Shown here: piece after piece, positions 37,977 to 48,392 of the stretch
How positions within the stretch are numbered: the stretch's first letter is position 1
Layout of the letters: each line of letters starts with the position of its first letter
Assembly: GCA_023807065.1 (NCBI GenBank)
Contig: JAJJLU010003538.1
Location: 1-57,683 of the forward strand
Origin: Isotricha intestinalis
Lineage: Eukaryota > Ciliophora > Litostomatea > Vestibuliferida > Isotrichidae
DNA: 57,683 bases
Direction: 5' to 3'
Translations under genes and position numbers: made by a program
The notes under the pieces: generated by a model
Told to the model about the DNA's origin: nothing
The model's database searches: none
The model's input: the letters and a program-made list of their open reading frames with translations, nothing else

Positions 37977-40900
37977 TTAAAACATTATTGTATTATAATA
38001 ACATGGTTCAACAAAATTTATAACTTCATTTTCATTTAATGTTTTAATTGGAAATAATATAATATATGTAATGAAAATAAAGAAAATTATTATTATTATT
38101 AAAGAAAAAACTATATAACTCCAAGTATCAATTTTACTTTGTGCATTTTTAGTATCTTGTGACCAGCATATAATTAAATTAACAATAAGTTTATCAAAAA
38201 CGAAATCAGTTTCTAAAATAGAACTAATAAATTTTTCATTATTTGCTCTAGCATATAAATTTTTTCCTCTTTCATTATCTTCTTTAAATTCATAATATTG
38301 ACTTTTAATAGTAGTTATTAAACTATTAATAGCTAATGTTATTCCCTGAGAATTAATACCATTTGTAATATTATTACATTCTTTAATTAATTCATCAGGT
38401 TCATAATTAAATGCATTTAAAAAAGACAAATCATAAGTTTCTTTATTATTAAAATAAAAATCTATATAAAATTCACATGATCCTGGAGAATTCATTTGTT
38501 TTAAATATTCATTATAAACAATAAAATAATTATAATGTTTATTTAATATATTTTCAACCTTGATAGTAAGTATATTATTTTTTTCAAAAACTTCTTCAAT
38601 AACATTATGATCTTCTATATCATTTAAATAATTTAATTCATTATAAATTGATAAATAACCATGAGATTCATATTTAAATGTCATTATATCTCCTTTTAAT
38701 AAAATTATTGAATAAACTAAAAAAATTTCCATCGTATTATTTATTAAATCAATTAAATTTTTAAGTGTATATGTAAATAAAATGTTTGTGTTGAAATTTG
38801 ATTTTATTATTATATCATTTAAAATAAAAAATATCGTCAAAGAAACTATTGTAATTGAAAAAAAGATTAAATATAACATAAATTGTTTTGGCTTTGATAA
38901 ATCTTTTTTTGAATTTATTTTATTCAATTCATTATTTAATAAATTTAAAGTATTTCCAAAATTATTTTCATTAAGTAAATGATTATTTGATAAAGTATTA
39001 TTATTTTGATTATGAATAGTTTTATTAAGCTCAGAAGATTTTTTTGATTTTTTTGATTTTTTTATTGTTTTAGATTTTGAAGATGTCATTACAGATTTTA
39101 ATTTATTATGTTCAGTTTTTTCAAGAGGAGGATCAAAAATATAATTTACATGAATATCATTAAGAATTTCAATGTTTTGATTTATATTTACTGTTGTTAT
39201 ATTAATTTTTGGAGAAATTATACTTTCATTATTTGGAGTAATAAATATAGAATTTGATTTATTTATTCCTAATTTTATATTATCTTTTGTTATTATTTCT
39301 TTTATATCATATGCTTTTATTATTAATGGCATTTTATTATTTGTTCTTACATAATTATTTTTAAATATATTATTATCTTCTAAATTATCTTCAAATGTAA
39401 GTTTTTGTTGACTAAAATTATATAAACTTTCAATATTTGTATTATTTATAAATTCTTTAATTAAATATGCTTTTTTTAAAAGTAAAGAATTAAAAAATTG
39501 AAGATAATTATAATTAAGATAATACCTAGCATAAATTTGATTAATAAATTTAGTAAAGAAGAAAAATTGAATAATAAAAAAACCACATACTAAAATTCCA
39601 CTGATAACACTAATAATATAAATTAAATAAAGTTTTTTAGAAGATTTAGTTTTTATATGAAGATAAATAATATTTTCAACTTCATCCCAAGCATATTTTC
39701 CATTACAAAAATAATTATCAAAGACAAATTGAAAAAAAGCAGATTCTCCTAATAATTTTCTATTTGGAATTTCATCATAAGAAATATTAAATAAAAAAGG
39801 TTCAATTGTATTATGAATAACTTCATAAGCACGTAAATGTGAATTAGATAAAATAGAATTTAAAGAAAACCTTTCTATTAAATCATCAGCTTTTACATTT
39901 ATATAATCTAATTCTTCAAAGAAAATATTTATTGCTTCAATTTCATTATAATCACATAAAAATTTTTCTTGTCTTTCAAAAATTTTGAAATAATATAAAA
40001 AGTCTCTAACTCTAACATAAATTCTTTGTTTATGAAATGGAATTGTATTCACAAATCCATTATCAATAACAGTATCATTAATTAAATTATTTGCAACATA
40101 TTGCATACAAATTAAAGTTGTTATAAAAGAATAAATTATATTTTTTGTTATTAAAGAATTTCTTAATATTTCTGATAAAGTTGTTATTACTTTTAATTGA
40201 GATTTTGATATATAAAGTATTAAACATTGTAAAAATATGACTATAAATGTTAATAAAATCCAAATTAAAATTAAGAGATATATTTTTATTTTAAGACAAT
40301 AACTATAATTTCTTTTTCTTTCTAAAATATAAGGTTCATCTATTGCTCTATTTCTAAAAAATTTATCATAATTATCAATTGAATCTAAATGATTTTTTGA
40401 AGAATTATTTGTTTGATTTGAATTTGCAGACATTAATCTACTTGTTTCTCTATCAACAATATTATTATACGCATTAAATTCTTCTTCTTCTTTTAAAGTT
40501 AAATCTAAAATTTCACTTATTCTAATATTATAATTTAATAATAATTGCTTCATTGATAATATTTGAATTTGACGTATTTTTATTAATATTTCATTTTGAT
40601 TATTATTCATTTCAAATTTCTTAGGTAATTCTTTTCTTTTTTTATGACTTAAACTATTTACAAATTCTCCTATTTTTGTTTTTGAAGGAAATATAAAATA
40701 ATTATTATTAGTTGATTTAATATTTTCTAAAAAATTTTCAAATATTGTAAAAACATTATTTACTTCTATATGAAAACATATAAAATAATAATTTTTCATT
40801 TCTCTATTATTTTTTGGAATTTCTCTTTCTTCATTTATACATATTAAATAAGAATTTATATTTTTTAAAACATGTTTTTGAATTTCTCTTATATGTTTAT

Positions 40901-43481
40901 AAGTTTTAGTGAATTCTTCATTTGAAGAATTTTGCATTAAATTAAAATTAAGATTAGCAATATTTTCATAAACTTGTGATAAATTTTTTTTTATTATTTC
41001 TCTTCCATCAATATTTTCAATTTTTAAAATATCTTTGATTAAATTAATTTTATATTTTTTAATTGAATGATAATTTAAACAAAAATATTCTTCAAATAAT
41101 TTACTTATTGCAATAACTTTTCCATTTTTATTAATAAAAGCAAAACACTCTGCTTTATTTAAATTATTATCATCTTTTTTATTTTTACTTTTATCATTTT
41201 TTTTTATATTATTTAGAATATTTGGAGATTTAAAATTATAAGGATAAATCTTAAAAAAGAGTTTTAATTTATCTCCATCGAATATTACAATTCCAACTAA
41301 ATCATATAAACATGCATGTTTATTTTTATTCAAAAAAATATATTCATTTAAGATTATTTTATTATTTCCTAAACGAATTTTTTCTAAAGCATTATAATCA
41401 TAACATTTTTTTAAACCATCTGGATTTAATTCATTAACTTCTTTATTTTTTAATTGATGTAAAGTATATCCAAGTTCAGAACAAAAATTATCTGAAGCAT
41501 AATCAAAAGTAAATTTCCAGGAATTTTTAGTATTAATTGTATTTACAATTATACATGAAAAATTTTCATATTTACAAGTTATTTCAAATATATTTTTAAA
41601 ACACATATTTATTTTTTTAGGTAATTCTAAATAAAAAAAAGAATAAAACAATGTTAATTTTGCACATAAATGATAAGATGTTATTATATTTGAACCAAAA
41701 ATATTTATTAATGATTTATTCATTTTTTTAATTGAACGTTTAAATTTTCTCATTGATTGAATAAATTCATTAAATGAACAATCTTTATCTTTAAAATAAT
41801 TTAAAGAATCAATATAAACTTTTAAAGTATTTTCAAGAAAATTTTCAATTACAATCACCTCTGATACTTTTGTATAGATTTTATAAATTCCTTGAAAAGA
41901 ATTTTCTGGAATAATTTTATTTAATTTTTCTGGATTATAAATTAAAAAATTATTATAATCATCTAATATTACAAGTTTAATTAATTTACATTGAAATCTT
42001 ATTAATTTATTTGATGAATATAATTTTGATGTTGAAAATTCTTCAATATAAAATAAACCTTTATTATAATTTTTATCAAAAAGAATATAAAAAAAAGCAA
42101 GAACTAATAAATAATTTTCATTATTGAATCCTCCTTTATTTTTTAATAAATGAATTTTAATATTTGTTTCAATATATTTATACATAATAGGAAAATATTT
42201 TTTTAATACAGAATAATCGAATTTTTTTCCAATTCTAATTCCATTAACAATATCTAAATAGTTTTCTGATTGTTTAACAAAATCATTATAAGTATATTTA
42301 GTACAATAACACTTAATTCCAGGATATTTTGAACATTCATTTTCAGATTTATGAATTTTAAAAATAGTATCAAAACTTTCAATTATTTCATATAAAATAT
42401 CTGTTCCAATAACTTTTTCAGGATGATAAAAAACATAAAATATTTTATTTAATAATTCATAAGAATATTTATTTTGAATTTTACCGTTAAAAAATTGAAT
42501 TGTAATTTTAACTTCATTAATACAAAATATATGAATAACTGTAAAAGATAAAGTTGCTTCAATTAATAATTTAAATAACATTATTGTTCCATTTTTTTGT
42601 AAATATTGAAAATTATTTTTATAATCTAATATAAAAAAATATTCGATTATACATGAAAAAAAACACATTGAATCTATAAAAATAATTGATATTCTATAAT
42701 TAAAATTTGTGAAAAAATTTTTAGTTTCACTAGAAATAAAAGAAATATAATACCAAATATAAAGAGCTCTAATTAAACTTTTAATTAAAACACAAATTTT
42801 TAAAGGTAAATGATAATCTAAAACTAAAAAAGATTGAAAAAAAGGGAAAAAAGCTAATTTAAATTTTATTTCATTTAATTTAGTAATAATTAAAGATGAA
42901 GAAAGACAACATGGTTTTGAAATTAAAATAGAAAAAATTGTATTTACAATGATTAGATAAAATAATAAAATAAATTGAATAATCATAAGAAAAATATTAG
43001 AAAAATTTCTACAATCATTTCTATAACTTTTAATTAATTGATAATTACTTGTTTCATCATAAATTGGAGTACAAAAAAAATTTTCTGCACAAAACATAAA
43101 ATTAAAAGGAGCAAAAACAAAATTTATCCAAAATATTATTTGAATTGTATATTTAAAAAATTTTGGTTTTGTAATTTTATTAAAGTCCTTTATTTGTCTA
43201 TAAAATTTAAAAAATAAGAATATGTTAATTAAAGAAAATATAAATAAAAATATTATTAATCCTGTTGAAAAATAATGTGCATGTGTTTTATGAATTAAAG
43301 GTAATGTTGTGTAAATTGAAAAATAATATGAAATACTGTTTTTATAATGAATATTTAAATCATGAGTTAATAAAAATAATGGAAATATTCTTAAAAGCAT
43401 CATTATTCCATTTATTAAATTATTTTTTGGAATACATTTTTCAATCATTATTAATAGTCTTTCTAAATTTTCTTCAGACAT
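37977..43481 (-). CDS. Giant PAS-containing polytopic membrane protein, sensor-like
   Basis: 1,834 residues in one uninterrupted frame. Residues about 25-330 hold around eight hydrophobic helices. A helical cytosolic region to about 640 follows, including CSKYPGIKCYCTKY. A PAS-like domain lies at about 660-770 (SDNFCSELGYTLHQLKNKEV, then a strand-rich part), and a second PAS-like stretch from about 800 (ECFAFINKNGKVIAISKLFE). Beyond about 1,090 there are more membrane helices bracketing a large external-looking loop, then a Lys/Asn/Ser cytosolic loop and three further helices. Architecture of this sort, membrane bundle plus PAS plus second membrane bundle, is common in ciliates and Dictyostelium (tiny macrocyst type). 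The likely role is environmental or redox sensing. No kinase or cyclase domain is present. Confidence 0.78.
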   Translation of the reverse strand: MSEENLERLLIMIEKCIPKNNLINGIMMLLRIFPLFLLTHDLNIHYKNSISYYFSIYTTLPLIHKTHAHYFSTGLIIFLFIFSLINIFLFFKFYRQIKDFNKITKPKFFKYTIQIIFWINFVFAPFNFMFCAENFFCTPIYDETSNYQLIKSYRNDCRNFSNIFLMIIQFILLFYLIIVNTIFSILISKPCCLSSSLIITKLNEIKFKLAFFPFFQSFLVLDYHLPLKICVLIKSLIRALYIWYYISFISSETKNFFTNFNYRISIIFIDSMCFFSCIIEYFFILDYKNNFQYLQKNGTIMLFKLLIEATLSFTVIHIFCINEVKITIQFFNGKIQNKYSYELLNKIFYVFYHPEKVIGTDILYEIIESFDTIFKIHKSENECSKYPGIKCYCTKYTYNDFVKQSENYLDIVNGIRIGKKFDYSVLKKYFPIMYKYIETNIKIHLLKNKGGFNNENYLLVLAFFYILFDKNYNKGLFYIEEFSTSKLYSSNKLIRFQCKLIKLVILDDYNNFLIYNPEKLNKIIPENSFQGIYKIYTKVSEVIVIENFLENTLKVYIDSLNYFKDKDCSFNEFIQSMRKFKRSIKKMNKSLINIFGSNIITSYHLCAKLTLFYSFFYLELPKKINMCFKNIFEITCKYENFSCIIVNTINTKNSWKFTFDYASDNFCSELGYTLHQLKNKEVNELNPDGLKKCYDYNALEKIRLGNNKIILNEYIFLNKNKHACLYDLVGIVIFDGDKLKLFFKIYPYNFKSPNILNNIKKNDKSKNKKDDNNLNKAECFAFINKNGKVIAISKLFEEYFCLNYHSIKKYKINLIKDILKIENIDGREIIKKNLSQVYENIANLNFNLMQNSSNEEFTKTYKHIREIQKHVLKNINSYLICINEEREIPKNNREMKNYYFICFHIEVNNVFTIFENFLENIKSTNNNYFIFPSKTKIGEFVNSLSHKKRKELPKKFEMNNNQNEILIKIRQIQILSMKQLLLNYNIRISEILDLTLKEEEEFNAYNNIVDRETSRLMSANSNQTNNSSKNHLDSIDNYDKFFRNRAIDEPYILERKRNYSYCLKIKIYLLILIWILLTFIVIFLQCLILYISKSQLKVITTLSEILRNSLITKNIIYSFITTLICMQYVANNLINDTVIDNGFVNTIPFHKQRIYVRVRDFLYYFKIFERQEKFLCDYNEIEAINIFFEELDYINVKADDLIERFSLNSILSNSHLRAYEVIHNTIEPFLFNISYDEIPNRKLLGESAFFQFVFDNYFCNGKYAWDEVENIIYLHIKTKSSKKLYLIYIISVISGILVCGFFIIQFFFFTKFINQIYARYYLNYNYLQFFNSLLLKKAYLIKEFINNTNIESLYNFSQQKLTFEDNLEDNNIFKNNYVRTNNKMPLIIKAYDIKEIITKDNIKLGINKSNSIFITPNNESIISPKINITTVNINQNIEILNDIHVNYIFDPPLEKTEHNKLKSVMTSSKSKTIKKSKKSKKSSELNKTIHNQNNNTLSNNHLLNENNFGNTLNLLNNELNKINSKKDLSKPKQFMLYLIFFSITIVSLTIFFILNDIIIKSNFNTNILFTYTLKNLIDLINNTMEIFLVYSIILLKGDIMTFKYESHGYLSIYNELNYLNDIEDHNVIEEVFEKNNILTIKVENILNKHYNYFIVYNEYLKQMNSPGSCEFYIDFYFNNKETYDLSFLNAFNYEPDELIKECNNITNGINSQGITLAINSLITTIKSQYYEFKEDNERGKNLYARANNEKFISSILETDFVFDKLIVNLIICWSQDTKNAQSKIDTWSYIVFSLIIIIIFFIFITYIILFPIKTLNENEVINFVEPCYYNTIMF

Positions 43482-43676
43482 TTTTTATTTTTTTTAAAAT
43501 CTTTTTTTAAAAATTATAGTATAATGTTTTTAGAAATTTATACATAAATATCATTTAAAATAATGAAAATAATTTTTAAATAAATTTTTTTATTATAAAT
43601 ATTATTTTAATAAATAAAAAAAAAGAAAACATTATGTTATATCTAATTCTAATATATTAAATAAATAAATTTTAAT

Positions 43677-44939
43677 TTATAATTGATCATCAGGAGTAAA
43701 ATAAGTATTAGCAAATTCTAAAATTTTAAAATGAATTTTTCTTATTGCTTCCATTCCATTTTCTGTATTAATACTTTCTAAAGAATGTCCTCCATATCTC
43801 ATATAAACAAGTTCAATTTTTCTATTATATTGATCAAATAATTTTTTCATTTTACTATAACCAATAATTCCAACAATAGAATCATTACCACCATATTCAC
43901 ATATAACTGGAACAGTGTCATAATTTATATAATTTATTGGAAATAAATTATTTGCTATTTTATATAAAGTTTTATATTTTTCATTATCTTTTTTTATTTT
44001 GTTTTTACTATCAACCATTTCTTTCAATTCTTTTTCATTATATTTATTACCTATAAATGAATTCATCATTTTTATTAAATCATATTCATTTTCACCAAAT
44101 ATTTTAACAATTTTGTTATCTTTAAGAGCATTTTCTATATTTTCAGGTTCTATATTTTCTAAAGTATTATTATTTTCAACTTTATACCAATCATCTATTT
44201 CTAAAGAAATAGGACCAACAATATCAATAATAAATTTAATAGGAATTGGAGTATTTTTAATTTTAAAACCATATAAAAGAGAAAGATGAGCACCTGCTGA
44301 AACACCTCCAATTGCCATTTCTAATTTATTTGTATCAAAACCTTTATTTTTCAATTGTTCTTTAATATTTTCAATACATGATGTAATTTCATCAAGTATT
44401 CTAAATATACTATATTCTTTATATTTTTCTAATAATAAAGTATAACCTAATGTTGCAGTTATAAAACCCATTTTTGCATATCTTGAACAGAAATAACTTC
44501 CATAATTTTTAGATCCTTCTATCCATGCACCACCGTGTATATATAATATTATTTTATTAATTTTATCTTTTCTTAATGTTGTAGAATATGGAATATATAA
44601 ATCATAATAATTTCTTTCATTTTTTTGATAATCTTTACCATTATTTATTTCCCCTATTGTTTCATTATAATTTTTACTATCTTTTTTAAAAGAATTTATT
44701 ATTTTATCATCTTTGAAATAAGGAATATTTTCTATTTTTTCTCCATATAAATCATACCAAGGCTCAACATAACCCATTTTTTCTAAATTATATTGATAAT
44801 TGTTTTTTGCATTAATTAACACAATAATTATTATTATAACTATAATTATAATCAAGGTTAATATTCCATAACATATTAATCTACAACGAGAATATTTTTC
44901 ATTTGGCTTTGTTTCTAAATCTATTAATTTCTCTTCCAT
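43677..44939 (-). CDS. Membrane-anchored alpha/beta hydrolase, probable carboxylesterase
   Basis: 420 residues. A signal anchor at about 22-43 (Ile-rich, after a short cytosolic N-terminus with two Cys) would place the catalytic domain in the secretory lumen or outside. The oxyanion motif HGGAW is at 135-139, nucleophile Ser214 in GVSAGAH, the acid is the Asp of GGNDSIVG (about 375), and the His lies in YGGHSLES (about 393), so the triad is complete. This is the hormone-sensitive-lipase/carboxylesterase-like (BD-FAE type) group, which hydrolyses small acyl or feruloyl esters. Possible partners in plant-fibre breakdown with the GH43 enzyme are a speculation. An insert of about 90 polar residues before the final part is unusual. 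Confidence 0.88.
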   Translation of the reverse strand: MEEKLIDLETKPNEKYSRCRLICYGILTLIIIIVIIIIIVLINAKNNYQYNLEKMGYVEPWYDLYGEKIENIPYFKDDKIINSFKKDSKNYNETIGEINNGKDYQKNERNYYDLYIPYSTTLRKDKINKIILYIHGGAWIEGSKNYGSYFCSRYAKMGFITATLGYTLLLEKYKEYSIFRILDEITSCIENIKEQLKNKGFDTNKLEMAIGGVSAGAHLSLLYGFKIKNTPIPIKFIIDIVGPISLEIDDWYKVENNNTLENIEPENIENALKDNKIVKIFGENEYDLIKMMNSFIGNKYNEKELKEMVDSKNKIKKDNEKYKTLYKIANNLFPINYINYDTVPVICEYGGNDSIVGIIGYSKMKKLFDQYNRKIELVYMRYGGHSLESINTENGMEAIRKIHFKILEFANTYFTPDDQL

Positions 44940-45290
44940 TTTTTATATTTTTTGAAATTTCCCTTCATTTAAATAATGATTTTTCTTTAATTATTATTGA
45001 TGCAACTAATAATTGAAATAATTAATTATTGAGACAATAAACATTAATTGTTAAATATAACAATTATTCAAAAATAAACAAACAATATAGATTGAAGGTT
45101 TATTATTTGGAAATAATAATTGTTTTGTTTCAATTATTATGAAATAAAATTATCAATTATGATATATAAAAGAATAGAGAATTAAATAAATCATATATAT
45201 ATTACAAATTAAATTAAATGTATGAATAATCTAATATTTATTCATTAAATTAATTAATTCTTAATTAATTGAACTTAAAAATTTCAAGAG
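44940..45290. other. Intergenic, 351 bp, no gene seen
   Basis: Between the esterase start and the 3' end of the kinase pseudogene. A/T-rich, no readable feature. Confidence 0.6.
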
Positions 45291-46331
45291 TCAAATATAT
45301 TTTATATGTAAAACACTATTTTTATAATATTTATTTATGAAAATTTTCTTTAATCTTTTTCTTTTTTCCATTTCCATAATTAATAATTCTCTTTCACTTT
45401 CAAAATCTAATTTACCTTCATTCATCCATTTTTTATTTTTAATTTCTTCAACATTTTTAATTGTATCATTGATATTTAAAACAAAAAATTTAATAATAAA
45501 ATCTTTAAAACTCAAATCAAATTGTGAAAATTCATTCCAAAAAGAATCATAATTTTTTCTCCAAATTTTTTTATATAAATTATCACTTCTTTTACTTGAA
45601 TTAAAAGGTTTAATTCCACAAACAATAATAAATAAAGTAACTCTTAAAGAGAAAATATCATTTTTAATTGATCATTAATTCTATTAATATCAATTTCAGG
45701 TGGAAAATAGTTCCATAAAAACTAAAAGTAAATTCATTATTTGAAAATATTTCTTTAGCAAACTAAGCTCACATAATTTAAAAAAATAATTTGAAGAAAT
45801 TAATATATTTTCTAATTTAATATCTTGATAAGCAAATCCATTTTTATGTATTATTTCTACTGAATTTAATATTTGTTTAAATATTATTCTTCCTATTTTT
45901 TCTCCAAAATCTTTTATATTTTTATCTATATTTATATAATTTATTAAAGTTCCATTTTCATAATATTCAAAAATATGATAATTTACTTTAAGTTCTTTTT
46001 CTTTTTTTAATTTAATTAAATTATCTTTTTTACTTTCTATATATTTTATTAAATAAGGAGAATTAGGTAATTTTTTATGAATATATCCTTCTTCAATAAA
46101 CATTTTTTTGATCATATATTTTTTTACATATTTTAATTACTAAATTTACTTTTCTAGAAATATTATCTAATTTTTTGCTAAAAATACATTACTTGATAAT
46201 CCTTTTCCTATTTTTGAAATAAGAATATATTTATTTCCTAATATTCCATATATATTTTTATATTCTAATTTGGAAATTATTATTGTAGAATTTAATTTTT
46301 TATCTTTTAAATCATCATCATTATTATCCAT
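45291..46331 (-). pseudogene. Decayed protein-kinase gene with at least four frameshifts
   Basis: Translating from an ATG at 46331 gives a kinase N-terminus (LGNKYILISKIGKGLSSNVF), which stops at a TAG after the Gly-rich loop. Kinase sequence then resumes in other frames: VNLVIKICKK with the ATP-site Lys, IEEGYIHKKLPNSPYLIKYI, the catalytic-loop match HKNGFAYQDIKLENIL (HRD reads YQD), and after further shifts NDIFSLRVTLFIIVCGIKPF and a closing C-terminal lobe. Shifts lie near 46171, 46103, 45760 and 45706, two of them at homopolymer runs. The DFG position reads ELS. The order of subdomains is intact, so this is one broken copy of a protein kinase, not several genes. Sequencing error could explain a homopolymer shift, but four in 1 kb, against none in neighbours, argues for decay. 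Confidence 0.85.
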
Positions 46332-46540
46332 AAATTATATTATAATTTAAATTTCATTTTATGGAACATATTGAACTTCCTTTATGAAATTAATATTTAT
46401 TATAATACTAAGAATTTATTCGGTAACTATAATTAAAATGAATTTGATTAACATAATTTTGATTTTATTATATTAAGAATTTTAAATAATAAATTTAATT
46501 TATTCAATTAATTATTTCTCTAAAATTATCAAAAATAATT

Positions 46541-46657
46541 GTTCCAGTTTAGATTGATACTCCCCTCCCACTGTCGTTCAGATGGACAACCCCCTGTCTA
46601 AACTGGGGGATATCCTCTGAACGTTGTTGGGAGGGGGGTATCAATCTAAACTGGAAC
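46541..46657. repeat. GC-rich imperfect inverted repeat / long hairpin
   Basis: 117 nt at about 50% GC in DNA that is otherwise mostly A/T. The outer arms, 46541-46560 and 46638-46657, are a perfect 20-bp inverted repeat (GTTCCAGTTTAGATTGATAC). Pairing continues inward through a CCCCTCCCA/TGGGAGGGG stem, a CGTTCAGA/TCTGAACG stem and a CCCCC/GGGGG stem, with a few mismatches and a bulge, to a small loop. The decamer CCAGTTTAGA, or its complement, occurs three times (46544-46553, 46597-46606, 46645-46654). It lies between the kinase pseudogene and a broken Cys-rich gene. It may be a miniature inverted-repeat transposon, an excision-type element or a structured RNA gene. Confidence 0.9.
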
Positions 46658-47124
46658 AGTAATGATTTCCATAATATTAATTTAAATAATTTCATTTTCT
46701 TTTTTAAAGAAATTTGCTCAAATTCTTTTTATTTTTTGAAAAGAATTGTTTATTTATTGATATTTATTGACCAAAAAAATTGGTATAGATTTGAGAAATA
46801 CTTCTTTAATATTATTTTATGCTTTTTTCTTTTTTTCTATTTTAGATGAAATAAATATTTTAATTATGGATAAAAATTTATTTAATTACAATTATTTATT
46901 ATTTTATTTCTATCATGAATTTGTGATCTTGTTATCATTATTCACAAAAAAAAAAACAATTTGAAACTTTATTTAAAATTAAAGAAGTTTGTTATCAAAT
47001 TAATCAATTATGAAATTGAAAAAAAAGAAATAAGATTTCTATATCTAAATTTATAACAAAAAATAAGAATGAAAAAATGAAAAAAGAATAGTTCAAATAA
47101 AAGGAATAATCATCTTCATCATCA
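46658..47124. other. Intergenic, 467 bp, possible decayed coding sequence
   Basis: Between the hairpin and the Cys-rich pseudogene. Patches on the plus strand around 46767-47050 read like protein in shifting frames, with no ATG-started frame of useful length. This could be another gene remnant or chance A/T-rich sequence. Confidence 0.35.
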
Positions 47125-47886
47125 TTAATAGTATTCAATGACAGATTCAATATTAATACTATTTCCAAAATCATCGGCTCCAGAACTGGTGATAGTAGGA
47201 GTACCATTTAATTTATATTTATTTCCATCGGTTGCTGCTGTTTCAATTATACAAAAAGAAGAAGATAATTTATATCCTGATGAAATTTCACATGTTAATT
47301 TTTGATTAAAAGAACCTGAATCAACTAATGATAATCTATTTATTGTTGCTTTTGCTGTTGTTTTATAATCTTTTTCATTATTATTATCTGGGGTAATTTA
47401 AATCACAACATTATTTCCACTTACTGATATTAATTTTAGTGTTATTGATGTAAAAACTATTTTCTCTACTGCCGCTGATTCACACGAAGCTTCATTGCCT
47501 GGTTGATAATTACACTCATTTGTTGGTATACAATCATTACAACTTATTTCACATTGTGTGTCATCATTACATGATGGTACAGCTGGAGTTTTGGAACATG
47601 TAACATCATCCTCATCGTTATCTGCAACTCATTCTTCATCCTCATCAAGATGACATCCCGTACTACAAGAGTCTTGACCAGCATTATAAGTGCATTGAAT
47701 GGATGATTCACATTCATCATTTTTTCCATTTTTTAGTTTACAACCTTGTGGATATTCTCCCTGAGATGCAGGTGTATATATACAATCTCCTATACATTCC
47801 TCCTCAAATAAACCATCACAATCTGTTTGGGAAGACAAATATATTACTGAAGAAAGAAGATATATTAATTTTAAGAAAGTTCTCAT
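47125..47886 (-). pseudogene. Secreted Cys-rich protein gene with two in-frame stops
   Basis: A single frame of 254 codons, ATG at 47886 to TAA at 47125, interrupted only by TGA at 47629-47631 and TAA at 47398-47400. It starts with a signal peptide (MRTFLKLIYLLSSVIYLSSQ). A Cys-rich region continues on both sides of the TGA (for example CTYNAGQDSCSTGC before, CNDDTQCEISCNDC after), and a beta-rich C-terminal domain continues past the TAA. No frameshift is needed, so the gene is either freshly broken by two point changes (TAA from CAA is one step) or read through. A 33-nt GT-AG segment, 47622-47654, could be spliced in frame to remove the TGA, but nothing similar removes the TAA. GC content is higher than the surroundings. 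Confidence 0.75.
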
Positions 47887-48392
47887 TTTTTTATTTTTAA
47901 TTATCTTCCTTATATCTCCTTTATTTAATCATTATTTAAAAATCAATTAATGTTTTAATTTACAAATCAGAAATAAGTTTTATAATATTCATGTTATATA
48001 AATTATTTAATATTATTTATAAAATGTTATCTAAAATTTAAACTTAATTTTTATTTTTATTTCTTTAAAATCTAAGATTTTCTTTTTTGAAGTCTTTTTA
48101 TCCTTTTATGATAAAAATATTCTTTAATTAATGATAAATGAATTATAATAACCATACCTATTTTATTAATCATATGAATATATTTTTATTACAATAATCT
48201 CATATTTTTATTCTTTATTAACATTTTATAAAAAATTGTTAAAGAATTTGTTTATTGTATTTATTTATAAGAAATATATTTTTTTAAAATTAATCTGTCC
48301 AAAAATTAATAATTTTTTAAAAAATATAATTTCATTTTTATTCATAAATATAATAAAAATCAATATATTTATATTTCAAAAAAAAATATTAT
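47887..48392. other. Intergenic, 506 bp, no gene seen
   Basis: A/T-rich spacer between the Cys-rich pseudogene and the first of three paralogues. No RNA gene or coding-like frame. Confidence 0.6.

Noticed and set aside
46541..46657. Hairpin as an amplification or assembly fold-back artefact
   Set aside because: A fold-back would give perfectly matching arms; here inner arms differ by several substitutions and a bulge. Contamination by a synthetic sequence is not excluded and is listed as a check.
46767..46964. 65-residue hydrophobic frame
   Set aside because: It begins at TTG, not ATG; at best part of a decayed sequence, so it is only noted in the spacer entry.
47004..47207. 67-residue hydrophobic minus frame, and the frame at 47544-47729
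   Set aside because: Both run out of frame over the Cys-rich secreted gene, whose own frame has the signal peptide and Cys pattern.
47622..47654. 33-nt GT-AG intron in the Cys-rich gene
   Set aside because: It would remove the TGA in frame, but the donor GTCATC is unlike the one found in the anoctamin intron and the TAA stays; kept only as an alternative within the finding.
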